Positions 24,353 to 33,870 of a stretch of 45,765 bases of DNA are shown piece by piece. The position numbers and the translations under genes are program-made. Location: positions 492,057 to 537,821 of the forward strand of contig NZ_MPPL01000001.1 in NCBI RefSeq assembly GCF_001911425.1. The letters run 5' to 3'. The notes beneath the pieces were generated by a model. The model saw nothing but the letters and a program-made list of their open reading frames with translations. It did no database searches and was not told the origin of the DNA. The stretch comes from Mucilaginibacter polytrichastri (GTDB taxonomy: Bacteria > Bacteroidota > Bacteroidia > Sphingobacteriales > Sphingobacteriaceae). How positions within the stretch are numbered: the stretch's first letter is position 1; every line of letters begins with the position of its first letter.

Positions 24353-25882
24353 ATGCAAGAAAAAATCCTCATTCTTGACTTTGGCTCACAGTTTACACAA
24401 CTCATTGCACGCCGGGTCAGGGAGCTCAATATCTATTGCGAGATCCATCCCTTCAATAACTTTCCCGAAGTAGACAGCACAGTAAAAGGTATCATCCTTT
24501 CGGGTAGCCCGTATTCTGTACGTCAGGAAGATGCGCCGCATTTCGAATTTGCCAAACACCATACCAACCTGCCAATTTTAGGGGTTTGTTACGGTGCACA
24601 ATATGTAGCCCATTTTAACGGTGGCGAAGTAATGGCATCAAACACCCGCGAATATGGCCGTGCCAATTTGCACTATATTAACCAGCAAAACCCGCTGTTT
24701 AAAGATGTTCCGGGTAATTCGCAGGTATGGATGTCGCATGCAGATACCATTAAGCGCATTGCAGATAATTTCGAGATTATTGCCAGTACAGATAATGTGG
24801 AGGTTGCTGCCTACCAGATTAAAGGCACAAAAACTTTCGGTATTCAGTTTCACCCAGAGGTTACCCACAGTATTGATGGCAAGCAATTGCTGCAAAACTT
24901 TTTGGTTGATATTTGCGGTTGCGCACAAGACTGGACCCCGGATTCGTTCGTGGAAACTACTATTGCCGCCCTGAAAGAAAAATTAGGTGATGATAAAGTA
25001 GTTTTAGGTTTATCAGGCGGGGTAGATTCATCGGTTGCGGCCGTATTGCTGCACCATGCCATTGGTAAGAATCTGCATTGTATTTTTGTTGATAACGGCC
25101 TGCTGCGTAAGGACGAATTTGAGTCGGTGCTCGAATCGTACAAACACATGGGCTTAAATATAAAAGGTGTTAATGCCAAACAACGTTTCTACGATGCGTT
25201 GAACGGCTTATCAGATCCCGAGAAAAAGCGTAAAGCCATTGGCCGCGTATTTATAGAGGTATTTGATGATGAGGCACACCAGGTACAGGATGTAAAGTGG
25301 TTAGGTCAGGGTACTATTTATCCCGATGTGATCGAATCTATATCGGTTAAAGGCCCGTCGGCCACCATTAAATCGCACCATAACGTGGGCGGTTTACCCG
25401 ACTTTATGAAACTGAAAGTGGTTGAGCCATTAAACACCCTGTTTAAAGACGAAGTGCGTAAAGTGGGTAAAGCCCTGGGTATTGATCCAAATATTTTAGG
25501 CCGCCACCCTTTTCCTGGTCCGGGTCTGGCTATCAGGATCTTAGGTGAAATTACGCCCGAGAAAGTTGACATTCTGCAACAGGCCGATGCGATTTATATC
25601 AACAATTTAAAGTCGGCTGGTGTTTATGATAAAGTTTGGCAGGCAGGCGCAATTTATTTGCCTGTACAGTCGGTAGGGGTAATGGGCGATGAGCGTACTT
25701 ATGAAAACGTAGTTTGCTTACGCGCAGTAGAATCATTAGACGGTATGACAGCCGACTGGTGCCACTTACCTTACGATCTGCTGGCTAAAATATCAAACGA
25801 GATCATTAACAACGTAAAAGGTATTAACCGGGTAGTATATGACATTAGTTCGAAACCACCGGCTACCATTGAGTGGGAATAA
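24353..25882 (+). CDS. guaA: GMP synthase (glutamine-hydrolysing)
   Basis: Converts XMP to GMP with glutamine and ATP. The 509-aa product has an N-terminal class I glutamine amidotransferase domain ([17 protein letters not shown]; nucleophile C79 in GVCYGAQ; His-Glu in [12 protein letters not shown]). It also has an ATP pyrophosphatase domain (PP-loop [19 protein letters not shown]) and a C-terminal dimerisation domain ([17 protein letters not shown]; ending [11 protein letters not shown]). ATG at 24353 is the family start; the frame is open to a TTG at 24326. TATCTTTG at 24342-24349 looks like a -7 box but sits only 3 bp before the ATG. The next gene overlaps its last 44 bases. Confidence 0.98.
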   Translation: MQEKILILDFGSQFTQLIARRVRELNIYCEIHPFNNFPEVDSTVKGIILSGSPYSVRQEDAPHFEFAKHHTNLPILGVCYGAQYVAHFNGGEVMASNTREYGRANLHYINQQNPLFKDVPGNSQVWMSHADTIKRIADNFEIIASTDNVEVAAYQIKGTKTFGIQFHPEVTHSIDGKQLLQNFLVDICGCAQDWTPDSFVETTIAALKEKLGDDKVVLGLSGGVDSSVAAVLLHHAIGKNLHCIFVDNGLLRKDEFESVLESYKHMGLNIKGVNAKQRFYDALNGLSDPEKKRKAIGRVFIEVFDDEAHQVQDVKWLGQGTIYPDVIESISVKGPSATIKSHHNVGGLPDFMKLKVVEPLNTLFKDEVRKVGKALGIDPNILGRHPFPGPGLAIRILGEITPEKVDILQQADAIYINNLKSAGVYDKVWQAGAIYLPVQSVGVMGDERTYENVVCLRAVESLDGMTADWCHLPYDLLAKISNEIINNVKGINRVVYDISSKPPATIEWE

Positions 25883-27122
25883 ATATAGGCTGCTGATACT
25901 ATTGGTTGTGTTTTTGGCGGCAGCATGTTCGCCTAAAACACGGCCGGTAGCCACCAGGCCGCAGCAAGCCCAACCCGCGGTTCCGGCTGCTAAGGCTATC
26001 GAGAAGCCGGTTAATAAGCCACCGGTAAAAATAACTGCACCTGCAGCGCAGCAAAAGGTATCTGCCATTGCTATGCTGCTGCCATTTAACCTGGATAATC
26101 TGAATGTTGGGGGTAAATACAGCAAGGCCGATATGCAAAAGGCTAATATGGCTGTAGAATATTACCAGGGTTTCAAACTCGCGCTCGATTCACTTACGGC
26201 CAATGGCTATAACTATCGCCTGCAATTATTTGATGCTAAAGACAAGCCCGCAGAGGCCCGTAACCTGGCACTTAACCCCAAAGTACGTAACAGCGATCTC
26301 ATTGTCGGCCCGATATTTCCGGATGGGATTAAAGCCTTTGGCACAGGTGTAACCGCTAATAAAAATCCAATGGTATCGCCATTGTCGCCATCTTCGCCCG
26401 CTGCGTTCCGAAATCCATCATTAATTACGGTAATTCCACCATTGGATTACCATGCCCGCAGAAGCGCCCAATATGTTTACGAGCGGCTGAAAGCCAAAAA
26501 GGTATTTGTTTTAAAATCTGGTTTTTCTGAAGATAACAAATACATTACACCGTTTAAGCAGCAATTGGACAGCCTGAGTAAACTAAAAACCAAGATTATC
26601 CCGTTTACCGTGGTACGTGGCGACTTAGCGGCGCTGCTTCCGCAATTATCGAAAACAGAGCCGAATGTGTTTTTATTGCCGTCTACCAATCAGGCATTTT
26701 TGCAGGTGACCCTGCGCTCGCTGGATACGCTGATAAAAAGTTATCCGGTGATATTGATAGGCCACCCAAGCTGGGAAAAATTAGCCTTTTTAAAGGCTGA
26801 TCTGTTGCAGCGGTTAAAAACGGTGATCACCTCGTCAGATCATGTAAACTACAAATCGGGCAGCATGATTGCTTTTATTAAAACTTACCGCAAGGCTTAT
26901 CATTTGGAGCCAAGTGAGTTTGCCATCAAAGGTTTTGATGAAGGATTATACTTTGGGCAGCTATTAGCCGAAGATGAAACCGGCGCCATGAAACCCGAGC
27001 AGCACGATTTTGAAGGCTTGCATAATAAGTTTCATTTTGTTAAAAAACCGGCGACAGGCTGGGTAAACACCCATGTTTATATGTTGAAATACGTTAACTT
27101 TGAGCTAAAAGCGATAGAATGA
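25839..27122 (+). CDS. Periplasmic-binding-protein-like lipoprotein
   Basis: A 427-aa lipoprotein with a type 1 periplasmic binding fold. The signal segment [13 protein letters not shown] gives a lipidated Cys near residue 30. It is followed by a Pro/Ala/Lys-rich linker (about 31-75) and a PBP1-like domain (about 76-427: [70 protein letters not shown]). This resembles LpoA/LppC and amino-acid-receptor-like proteins; no ABC transporter genes are nearby, so a sensing or cell-wall cofactor role is as likely as transport. The ATG at 25839 overlaps guaA by 44 bp; a TTG at 25869 would shorten the overlap. Its stop overlaps the next gene (ATGA). Confidence 0.75.
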   Translation: MTLVRNHRLPLSGNKYRLLILLVVFLAAACSPKTRPVATRPQQAQPAVPAAKAIEKPVNKPPVKITAPAAQQKVSAIAMLLPFNLDNLNVGGKYSKADMQKANMAVEYYQGFKLALDSLTANGYNYRLQLFDAKDKPAEARNLALNPKVRNSDLIVGPIFPDGIKAFGTGVTANKNPMVSPLSPSSPAAFRNPSLITVIPPLDYHARRSAQYVYERLKAKKVFVLKSGFSEDNKYITPFKQQLDSLSKLKTKIIPFTVVRGDLAALLPQLSKTEPNVFLLPSTNQAFLQVTLRSLDTLIKSYPVILIGHPSWEKLAFLKADLLQRLKTVITSSDHVNYKSGSMIAFIKTYRKAYHLEPSEFAIKGFDEGLYFGQLLAEDETGAMKPEQHDFEGLHNKFHFVKKPATGWVNTHVYMLKYVNFELKAIE

Positions 27123-28339
27123 AGGCACTGAATCAGCTTAAAACCTTTCAACGCATTTTGGCCGAGTACCCGGCTGATGTACCTTTAAGTAAATTTCTAC
27201 CCGGCTTTTTCAGGCAAAACAAACAAATGGGCTCTACCGATAGAAAGGTAGCCAGCCGTTTGGTATACAATTATTTTCGTTTGGGCAGGGCACTAGCCAA
27301 CCACCCCGATGAAGACCGGTTAATGGTTGCCGAATTTTTGTGCAATAACCAACTCAACTCTTTTATCCAACATTTTAGGCCCGACTGGGCGGCCTGTATC
27401 GGTTTTGCTTTAGACGAGAAGCTGAACATTGTTAAGGCTTCTTATCCGGACTTTAAACTGGAAGATATATTCCCCTGGTCTACGCAGTTATCGGCCGGGA
27501 TAGATCGCGAAGCATTCCTGAAATCATTTTTTATTCAACCCGATCTTTTTATCCGTGTGCGCAAAGGTTTTGAGCAACAGGTTAAAAGCGAACTCAAAAA
27601 TGCTGAAGTTACCTTCCGTGATGAAGGCGACGGTTGCCTGGCTTTGCCAAACGGTACCCGGCTCGAAGCCATATTTCAAAAACAGCATTGGTTTGAGGTG
27701 CAAGACAGATCATCTCAGCAAACAGCGCAATTTTTTCAGCCCCAGAAGTGGGAGCACTGGTGGGATGCCTGCGCAGCATCGGGCGGTAAATCATTATTAC
27801 TGTACGAGATGGAGCCCAGCATTAAACTGGTAGTATCAGACATCCGCGAAAGCATACTGGCCAACCTCGATGAGCGTTTTGAGCAGGTTGGCATCCGTAA
27901 ATATCAGAAGAAGTTAGTTGATTTAACCGGTAACGTGGAACCCGAGCTGCATGGCTACGAGTTTGATGGGATTATCCTTGATGCGCCTTGCAGCGGCTCT
28001 GGTACCTGGGGCCGAACGCCCGAGATGATCAGTCAGTTCGAAACGCACCGTATGGAATTTTTCCAGCGTCTGCAAAAAACCATCACCCCAAACGTGGTTA
28101 AATACTTAAAAGAGGGCAAGCCATTGATCTACATTACCTGCTCTGCCTTTAAAGCCGAAAACGAAGATGTTGTTAATTACCTGGTAAAGAACCTTAATCT
28201 CAGGCTGGAAGACCAGCGCGTTTTGCAAGGCTACGAGCATAAATCTGATACCATGTTTGCGGCAAGGCTGATTCAAAACCCACGACCGGTGATAGAACCC
28301 GAGCAAGTACCCTTTGATATGAATATGGTATTGTCTTAA
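27119..28339 (+). CDS. RsmB/NOP-family RNA m5C methyltransferase
   Basis: Class I SAM-dependent RNA cytosine methyltransferase, 406 aa, probably acting on 16S rRNA. The C-terminal catalytic domain shows the SAM region (DACAASGGKSLLLYEM), the motif LDAPCSGSGTWGRTPEMI with the P-C-S-G core, and the second catalytic cysteine in YITCSAFKAEN. The N-terminal helical region (about 1-140) resembles the NusB-like/RsmB accessory part (GSTDRKVASRLVYNYFRLG). Which of RsmB, RsmF or a related enzyme this is cannot be decided. The start overlaps the lipoprotein stop as ATGA, giving a guaA-lipoprotein-methyltransferase overlapping run. ATG at 27119. Confidence 0.87.
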   Translation: MKALNQLKTFQRILAEYPADVPLSKFLPGFFRQNKQMGSTDRKVASRLVYNYFRLGRALANHPDEDRLMVAEFLCNNQLNSFIQHFRPDWAACIGFALDEKLNIVKASYPDFKLEDIFPWSTQLSAGIDREAFLKSFFIQPDLFIRVRKGFEQQVKSELKNAEVTFRDEGDGCLALPNGTRLEAIFQKQHWFEVQDRSSQQTAQFFQPQKWEHWWDACAASGGKSLLLYEMEPSIKLVVSDIRESILANLDERFEQVGIRKYQKKLVDLTGNVEPELHGYEFDGIILDAPCSGSGTWGRTPEMISQFETHRMEFFQRLQKTITPNVVKYLKEGKPLIYITCSAFKAENEDVVNYLVKNLNLRLEDQRVLQGYEHKSDTMFAARLIQNPRPVIEPEQVPFDMNMVLS

Positions 28340-28406
28340 GCGAGAAGCCAATAAACATTATTTCTTAATTTGTGTTACCTTCGGTATAACCATAAGCTGC
28401 CTGGCA

Positions 28407-29366
28407 ATGAAGTATAAACTGGTATTTCTATTTATTATCGCATTGTTTGTTTCTGCAGCAGCCAGGGCTCAGCATAGCGCCCCCGATACTGTAAAAACCG
28501 GCATCTACATCACCAGCATCCATGACATTAATTTTAAAGACAAAGAGTACACCATAACCCTTTGGCTTTGGCTCAAATACAAAAACAAAGATTTTGATTT
28601 TCTGAAGAACCTCGAGGTGCCACAGGCCAAAACGGTGACCACTTCATTTTCTACAATCGACTCTACAGGGGGTAAATACTACATACTAATGAAACTGCAG
28701 TGTGTAATGAAAGATTCCTGGGCGATTGATAACTTCCCTTTTGACAAGCAGAGGCTGAGGTTTTCTATCGAAAATTCGCAGTTCGATTCGCATTCACTGG
28801 TTTTTGCTGCCGATACTTTAGGCAAGCATTTCGACCCCCGCTTTACGCTCAGGGGATGGCGTATTGATACTCTGGAGGCCTCTACGGGCACTAAAGCTTA
28901 TGAAACCGCCTTTGGTGATGAGAGCGTTAAAAAACCGCATACAGAATACAGTAATTATAAGGTTAGGATGGTGATTAACCGGGACGCCATGGGCTTGTTT
29001 TGGAAAATGTTTTTGGGCATGTATGTGGCTTTCCTGATTGCCTATATGTGCTTTTACATCCACCGGGACAGTATCGATTCGCGGTTTGGGTTAAGCGTGG
29101 GTGCGCTTTTTGCGGTAATCGGTAACAAGTATATTATCGATTCGTCTCTGCCCGAGTCTACCACCTTTACCCTGGTTGATACCCTGCACGGCATCACGCT
29201 CTTATTTATCCTCACGGTGATTATTGCCACCTCATTCAGCCTTAAAATGGTTAAAGCCGAAAAGGTAGATCAAGCCCGCAGGTTCGATCTCATCTCAGCA
29301 CAAGTGGTATTGGCTATTTACCTGTTATTAAATACTTACTTTATTTATAAAGCCAACCAGGGTTAA
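28407..29366 (+). CDS. Pentameric ligand-gated ion channel homologue
   Basis: Prokaryotic member of the Cys-loop receptor superfamily (GLIC/ELIC-like), 319 aa, inner membrane. A signal peptide (to about Ala21) leads into an extracellular beta domain: VKTGIYITSIHDINFKDKEY, the WLWLKY strand, and DSWAIDNFPFDKQRLRF, where FPFD at 110-113 is the conserved F-P-x-D loop. No Cys pair brackets it, as expected in bacteria. Four transmembrane helices follow: M1 about 196-218, M2 about 226-246 (pore, RFGLSVGALFAVIGNKYII), then SSLP, M3 about 256-280, and M4 about 296-314. M2-M3 (NKYIIDSSLPES) matches GLIC's pattern of I-x-E/D-T/S-x-L-P. The ligand is unknown. No cytoplasmic loop of note. ATG at 28407. 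Confidence 0.85.
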   Translation: MKYKLVFLFIIALFVSAAARAQHSAPDTVKTGIYITSIHDINFKDKEYTITLWLWLKYKNKDFDFLKNLEVPQAKTVTTSFSTIDSTGGKYYILMKLQCVMKDSWAIDNFPFDKQRLRFSIENSQFDSHSLVFAADTLGKHFDPRFTLRGWRIDTLEASTGTKAYETAFGDESVKKPHTEYSNYKVRMVINRDAMGLFWKMFLGMYVAFLIAYMCFYIHRDSIDSRFGLSVGALFAVIGNKYIIDSSLPESTTFTLVDTLHGITLLFILTVIIATSFSLKMVKAEKVDQARRFDLISAQVVLAIYLLLNTYFIYKANQG

Positions 29367-29378
29367 TCAGCAAACTGA

Positions 29379-29552
29379 TTAACGTGACTGCGTTTTTAAA
29401 TGAGCAGGGTTAATAGCTGCGGCGCGAGATGGGTTATTGCATTTGCCCAGCAACGTGTAGATTAAAACAAATATGATGATGGTAGACAGGCAACCGCCGC
29501 CTAGTTTCTTAGCACCCCATGCCGCTATAATAGTTCTGAAAAAATTGTTCAT
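29379..29552 (-). CDS. 57-aa conserved-looking membrane microprotein
   Basis: A 57-codon frame on the minus strand begins MNNFFRTIIAAWGAKKLGGG. It has a cysteine after the glycine run, a single hydrophobic helix (STIIIFVLIYTLLG), then a Cys-Asn-Asn turn and a polar tail with two Ala/Pro stretches. The arrangement WGAKKLGGGC plus one transmembrane helix is a pattern I associate with small Bacteroidota membrane proteins; this is recollection, not a search. It lies in the convergent gap 13 bp after the ion-channel stop codon and 70 bp downstream of the TonB receptor gene on the same strand. Function unknown. Confidence 0.6.
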   Translation of the reverse strand: MNNFFRTIIAAWGAKKLGGGCLSTIIIFVLIYTLLGKCNNPSRAAAINPAHLKTQSR

Positions 29553-29622
29553 ATGGCTTTAACAGGTATTTGAAAGGATGGTTTTAAATCGATAGGAACC
29601 AACACGCCTATAGTGCCTCCAA

Positions 29623-31983
29623 TTAAAAATTAGTACTTAAAGATACCCCGTAAGTGCGTGGATTAGCCAGATGCGAAGCACCAAAATCATAAGCGTAGTC
29701 AATAACTTTTTTATTGGCTATGTTACTTTCCCACAAAAACAAGCTGAAGTTTTTGGTTTCTAAGCCAATACGGCCGTTAAACTTACTATAAGCTTTTTGC
29801 TCAATCTGGTTAGCCAGATCAAAGTATTGATCACCCAGGTAACGCCATTCGGCACGGGCAATAAGCCTTGCCATCTGCGGGCCTCCCAAAGCGTAGTTGT
29901 ATTGCGCGGCCAGCATAGAGGTTATATTAGGCGTATAAATTTGATGGTTGCCTTTCAGATCTGCCACGGCACCGTTGTCGCCAATAACCAGGTCGGTATA
30001 ACGGGCATGGGTATAGCCAAAGTTGTAGTCGAATGCAATCCACTTAACAGGTGTGGCGTTAAGCCTTAGCTCGGCACCCTTGCTGTTCAACCTGCCCGCA
30101 TTTTTGGTAACCGTTATGGCATCGGGCAAAATGAGCGTAGGCACCTGGGCGTTGTTTACATGAATGTAAAATGCGGCTACATTCAATCGCAGCATATTAT
30201 TAAAGAAGGTATTTTTTGAGCCAATCTCGAAGTTGTTACTGTATTCGGGATTAAAGGTATACAGTGGTGGCTGCGATGGGTCTGACGATAGTTCTGTAAT
30301 GCCGCCCGCCCTGAAACCCCTGCTGTAACCGGCATATAAATTGTTACTGGCCGAAAGCCGGTAAGCGATATTAACCTTGGGCGAAAATGCCTTAAAGTTA
30401 GCTTTTGCAGCGGTATCCGGCCGGATAATGATAGAGGACTGTCCATTAGGCTGATATTCTCCCAGTACGTTTTCTTTCTTGTGTTCGTAATCGTACCGTA
30501 AACCGGCAGTAATATCCAGATTGGCGTTTAGGGAGTAAGTTGCCTGCGCGTAGGCTGCGAGGCCAAAGTTTCTGTCGGTATTGGTGTTAATACTGGTAAA
30601 ATCGCTTACCGGAGAACCTACAGCTGCCGCATCGGCACCGTAATGTGTACCTACGCGGTTGGGCGCATAATGATAAAAGCCATAAACACCGCCGGTCCAT
30701 TTTAATTTAGAAGTAGATGAAGCAGGCGAACTGAATCGAAATTCCTGGATCCCGGTTTTTACCTTGTTCCAATCGGCACCATAATTATTCACGACAGAAA
30801 CCGCATCGAGTGGTGAGAAATCACCATCGATAGGGGTAGTGTAATAGCGGTTATTAACCTGGTATGATGATAATGACGTAAAGTTGAAATTACGCCCTGT
30901 ATAATTAACAGCCAGCGAAGTATAGAAAGTATTGTCAACCATTTTGGTGGTAGCGTCCTGGTTAACCTGGTACGGGTTAGCCAGGGCATCGGCAGGTGTG
31001 CCCGCCAGGGGGAAAGCGCCGTTATTGCGGTTGTTGTAGTTTTTAACATTTAAAGTTAAAGCCAGCCTGGAGCTTGCCAGAAACTTTAAGAAGTAATTAC
31101 CTAAAAAAAAGTGCTGTTTATCAAAATGGCTGTTATTATAAGTGTTGGTATAGAAGCCATTAAACGCCGAATAAACGCCGGCGATGCCGAGGTATAACTT
31201 ATCATTTATTAAAGGGGCCTTAATGCCGAGCGTGTAACGCTGCGCACCGTAATTGCCAAAATCCAAACCGGCAAAACCGCTTAATGTATTGGATGGCTGT
31301 TTGGTAATGATATTAATTACACCACCGGTAGCGTTGCGGCCGTACAGTGTACCTTGCGGGCCACTTAAAACTTCAACACGCTCAACATCCAGCAGCTGGG
31401 GGATGTAAGTATCCAGGTTGTATTGGTTTACACCATCTACATAGGTGGCAACAGCAGGATCATACGAAGTGGTTACAATGCCCCTTATCCCGGTAACGGT
31501 ACGGTTATCGCCTGGCCCGGCCGAGTAGAGGTTGGGCGCTATGGCAGTTAAATCCTTTAAATCCCGTAGTCCGTAATCACGCACCTGTTTGGCGGTTAAT
31601 GTGGTAATGGCTGATGGTACCACTTGCTCATCTTGTTCAAAATTTTGTGCTGTAACGGTCACTTCATCCAGCTGCATGTTGAACGGACTAAGCTGAATAG
31701 TGACAGCCTGATTTTGCCCCGTTAAGTTTACAGAATAATTTTTATCAGCATAACCAACAGCATTAACGTGAAGTATATAGCTACCTTTTGTAATTTGTTT
31801 AAAGCTAAACTTGCCGTCTTTATCACTAAGACTATAATAGTTGGTATTTAAAAGGTGAGCAGCAGCCCCGGCTATCGGGTGGTTTTGTTTGTCGGATACC
31901 GAGCCCGATAAATTGATTAATGCCTGGCTTTTAGCAGACGTAGCTATAAAAGCCAGCAGCAAAAAAGTAAAAGTTATTTTCAT
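29623..31983 (-). CDS. TonB-dependent receptor (siderophore/vitamin-type)
   Basis: Outer-membrane active-transport receptor, 786 aa. Signal peptide MKITFTFLLLAFIATSAKS is followed by a carboxypeptidase-like domain (about 22-105, SGSVSDKQNHPIAGAAAHLL, DGKFSFKQITKGSY), a plug (about 120-230, TVTGIRGIVTTSYDPAVATY, VEVLSGPQGTLYGRNATGG, VINIITKQP), and a 22-strand-type barrel ending RTYGVSLSTNF. The plug is of the FecA/BtuB-like COG1629 class rather than SusC; the ligand could be an iron chelate or small organic molecule. No transport partner gene is adjacent. TAAATTTG at 32014-32021 (minus strand) is a possible -7 box, and an imperfect hairpin (32049-32058 with 32067-32076) lies above it. Confidence 0.92.
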   Translation of the reverse strand: MKITFTFLLLAFIATSAKSQALINLSGSVSDKQNHPIAGAAAHLLNTNYYSLSDKDGKFSFKQITKGSYILHVNAVGYADKNYSVNLTGQNQAVTIQLSPFNMQLDEVTVTAQNFEQDEQVVPSAITTLTAKQVRDYGLRDLKDLTAIAPNLYSAGPGDNRTVTGIRGIVTTSYDPAVATYVDGVNQYNLDTYIPQLLDVERVEVLSGPQGTLYGRNATGGVINIITKQPSNTLSGFAGLDFGNYGAQRYTLGIKAPLINDKLYLGIAGVYSAFNGFYTNTYNNSHFDKQHFFLGNYFLKFLASSRLALTLNVKNYNNRNNGAFPLAGTPADALANPYQVNQDATTKMVDNTFYTSLAVNYTGRNFNFTSLSSYQVNNRYYTTPIDGDFSPLDAVSVVNNYGADWNKVKTGIQEFRFSSPASSTSKLKWTGGVYGFYHYAPNRVGTHYGADAAAVGSPVSDFTSINTNTDRNFGLAAYAQATYSLNANLDITAGLRYDYEHKKENVLGEYQPNGQSSIIIRPDTAAKANFKAFSPKVNIAYRLSASNNLYAGYSRGFRAGGITELSSDPSQPPLYTFNPEYSNNFEIGSKNTFFNNMLRLNVAAFYIHVNNAQVPTLILPDAITVTKNAGRLNSKGAELRLNATPVKWIAFDYNFGYTHARYTDLVIGDNGAVADLKGNHQIYTPNITSMLAAQYNYALGGPQMARLIARAEWRYLGDQYFDLANQIEQKAYSKFNGRIGLETKNFSLFLWESNIANKKVIDYAYDFGASHLANPRTYGVSLSTNF

Positions 31984-32114
31984 GTAGTTAACCGCACCGA
32001 TGTATATGCACTACAAATTTAAATGTTTACACATGGTAAATGTATGGTTTAGGTTTAAGATATTTTTTAAGCCTAAATGCGTATAATTTTTAATAGCGGG
32101 CTGGCATTTAAGAG

Positions 32115-32684
32115 CTATAAATGCGTATTGCTTCTAAACAGCTTTATAGCAATGGCTAACAAAATTACACCAAAGGCTTTACGTAAAATATTAACCCCGG
32201 TTGGGCCGAGCAGCCTTTCGAGCCATTGTACGTTTTTAAGTACCAGGTAAACTACTATGGTGTTGAGCACAATACCTACTACAATATTTTGGGTTTGATA
32301 TTGCGATTTAAGGGACAAAAGGGTAGTCATGGTACCGGCACCGGCTATAAGCGGAAACGCGATGGGTACAATAGATACGGTGGTAGACATTTCCTCTTTA
32401 AAAAGGTTGATGCCCAGTATCATTTCCATGGCAATAATAAAGATCACTAATGAACCTGCAATAGCAAACGAGGCGATATCAAGGCCTATCACCTTCAATA
32501 TAGCTTCGCCTGCGTAAAGAAAACCAATCATTAAAACTAATGCCGCAATACTTGCCCGCTCTGATTGAATGTGGCCAACGCGGCTTCTCAATTCAATGAT
32601 AACAGGTATGGTCCCCAGCACATCAATGATGGCAAAAAGGATCATGGTTACAGAAAGTATTTGGTTAAAGTTAAAATAGGTCAC
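32115..32684 (-). CDS. MarC family membrane protein
   Basis: Integral membrane protein of the MarC/YchE family, 189 aa, function unsettled (the original multidrug-resistance role of MarC was not confirmed). Six hydrophobic helices are visible. Family motifs are FAIIDVLGTIPVII near residue 17, GEAILKVIGLDIASFAIAGSLVIFIIAMEMILG in pieces near 60-90, IAFPLIAGAGTMTTLLSL near 108, and the final ILRKAFGVILLAIAIKLF. The start codon is GTG (32682-32684) and overlaps the MFS stop as GTGA, so translation is coupled to the upstream transporter. Second or third gene of the nitrilase-MFS-marC run on the minus strand. Confidence 0.9.
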   Translation of the reverse strand: MTYFNFNQILSVTMILFAIIDVLGTIPVIIELRSRVGHIQSERASIAALVLMIGFLYAGEAILKVIGLDIASFAIAGSLVIFIIAMEMILGINLFKEEMSTTVSIVPIAFPLIAGAGTMTTLLSLKSQYQTQNIVVGIVLNTIVVYLVLKNVQWLERLLGPTGVNILRKAFGVILLAIAIKLFRSNTHL

Positions 32685-33859
32685 GCTATGCGGTTTTGTT
32701 GTTCTTTAGATTTTAACCTGAAAGTAAGTAAAAAACCTATTAAAATGTAGAATGAAGCCAGAAAAAATACCGAATGGATGGATATGGCACTGATAAGCCC
32801 GGCACCAATCGGGCCTAAGGTTTGTCCGATAGATGCGTAAGATTGATTAACACCTAGTATTTCACCCTGTTTCCGTGGGTCGTTATGGTCGGCTATAATG
32901 GCGTTGAGCATAGGGTTGCGTAAGCCGTTAAACATGCCATATACAAACAGGCATGCGCCAAACAGTAAAAAGGTTTGCGTAAATCCGGCCATAAACATAG
33001 CTACCATACACAGCATGGTTGAAAGCAGCAATATGACCGATTTCGAGGGGAAGATCTTGGTAAATAAAGATACGCACATTTGCATAATGATACCGGTTAC
33101 CGCAAAACCTGCATAAAATAAACCGATACCGGTAGGGCTAAATTTTAGTACATCTACACTGAAGGTTTGGAAGCCCACAATCATGGTAAACTGTGCCATG
33201 GTAAGGAGGAAACCGGTAAATACAGCTGTGCCGATAACCGGTTTTTTCATAGCCGTTAGCAGGGATACAAAAGTGAACCTGCTTTTTTCGCTTTGTGCGC
33301 GTTTATCCTTAGTGTAAGTTTCTTTCAGTAGAAAAACGGTAGCCAATGTACCCAACAGGGCTATGCCGGCTGCAAAGTAAAATGGAAACTGCAAGCCAAA
33401 CCTGCTTAGTAATCCCCCTATTGCAGGCCCCCCTATAAAGCCGAAACCAAAAGCCGAACTGAGGTAGCCAAACTTCTTGGCCCTGTCTTTAGGGGTAGCT
33501 GTATCAGATACCATGGCCTGCGCTACGGATATATTACCGCCTGTAATGCCATCTAATATCCGCGCAGCAAACAGCATAACCAGGCTATGTGCGGTAGCAA
33601 ACATGATAAACGACAGGCAGGTACCGGCGAGGCTGATGGCCAAAACAGGTTTACGCCCCCATTTGTCTGAAATAGCGCCTAACAATGGTGTAGCAAAAAA
33701 CTGTGCGATAGAGAATGATGCTGTAAGATAGCCAACCGTTTGCTGATTAATACCAAACGTTTTGCCGTACGAGTAAATGAGCGGAACAATGATGCCGAAC
33801 CCCAGCGAGTTAATTACGCAAACACAAATAAGTACCCACAGATTTTTATCAGCTTTCAT
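32681..33859 (-). CDS. MFS transporter, TetA/MdtG-like
   Basis: Twelve-helix drug:proton antiporter-type major facilitator, 392 aa, inner membrane. Motif A is clear: GAISDKWGRKPVLA after helix 2. The segment ILDGITGGNISVAQAMVSD fits motif C-like helix 5 of the TCR/Tet subfamily, and the second half repeats it weakly (IFPSKSVILL). The substrate cannot be read from sequence. It lies 11 bp after the nitrilase-family gene, and its stop overlaps marC, which suggests one transcript of three genes. ATG at 33859. Confidence 0.88.
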   Translation of the reverse strand: MKADKNLWVLICVCVINSLGFGIIVPLIYSYGKTFGINQQTVGYLTASFSIAQFFATPLLGAISDKWGRKPVLAISLAGTCLSFIMFATAHSLVMLFAARILDGITGGNISVAQAMVSDTATPKDRAKKFGYLSSAFGFGFIGGPAIGGLLSRFGLQFPFYFAAGIALLGTLATVFLLKETYTKDKRAQSEKSRFTFVSLLTAMKKPVIGTAVFTGFLLTMAQFTMIVGFQTFSVDVLKFSPTGIGLFYAGFAVTGIIMQMCVSLFTKIFPSKSVILLLSTMLCMVAMFMAGFTQTFLLFGACLFVYGMFNGLRNPMLNAIIADHNDPRKQGEILGVNQSYASIGQTLGPIGAGLISAISIHSVFFLASFYILIGFLLTFRLKSKEQQNRIA

Positions 33860-33870
33860 TAAATATATTC

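Noticed and set aside
32049..32077. Imperfect hairpin upstream of the TonB receptor as a riboswitch or terminator of marC
   Set aside because: Only one short AT-rich stem with a G-T pair and no T-run; not enough structure to name.
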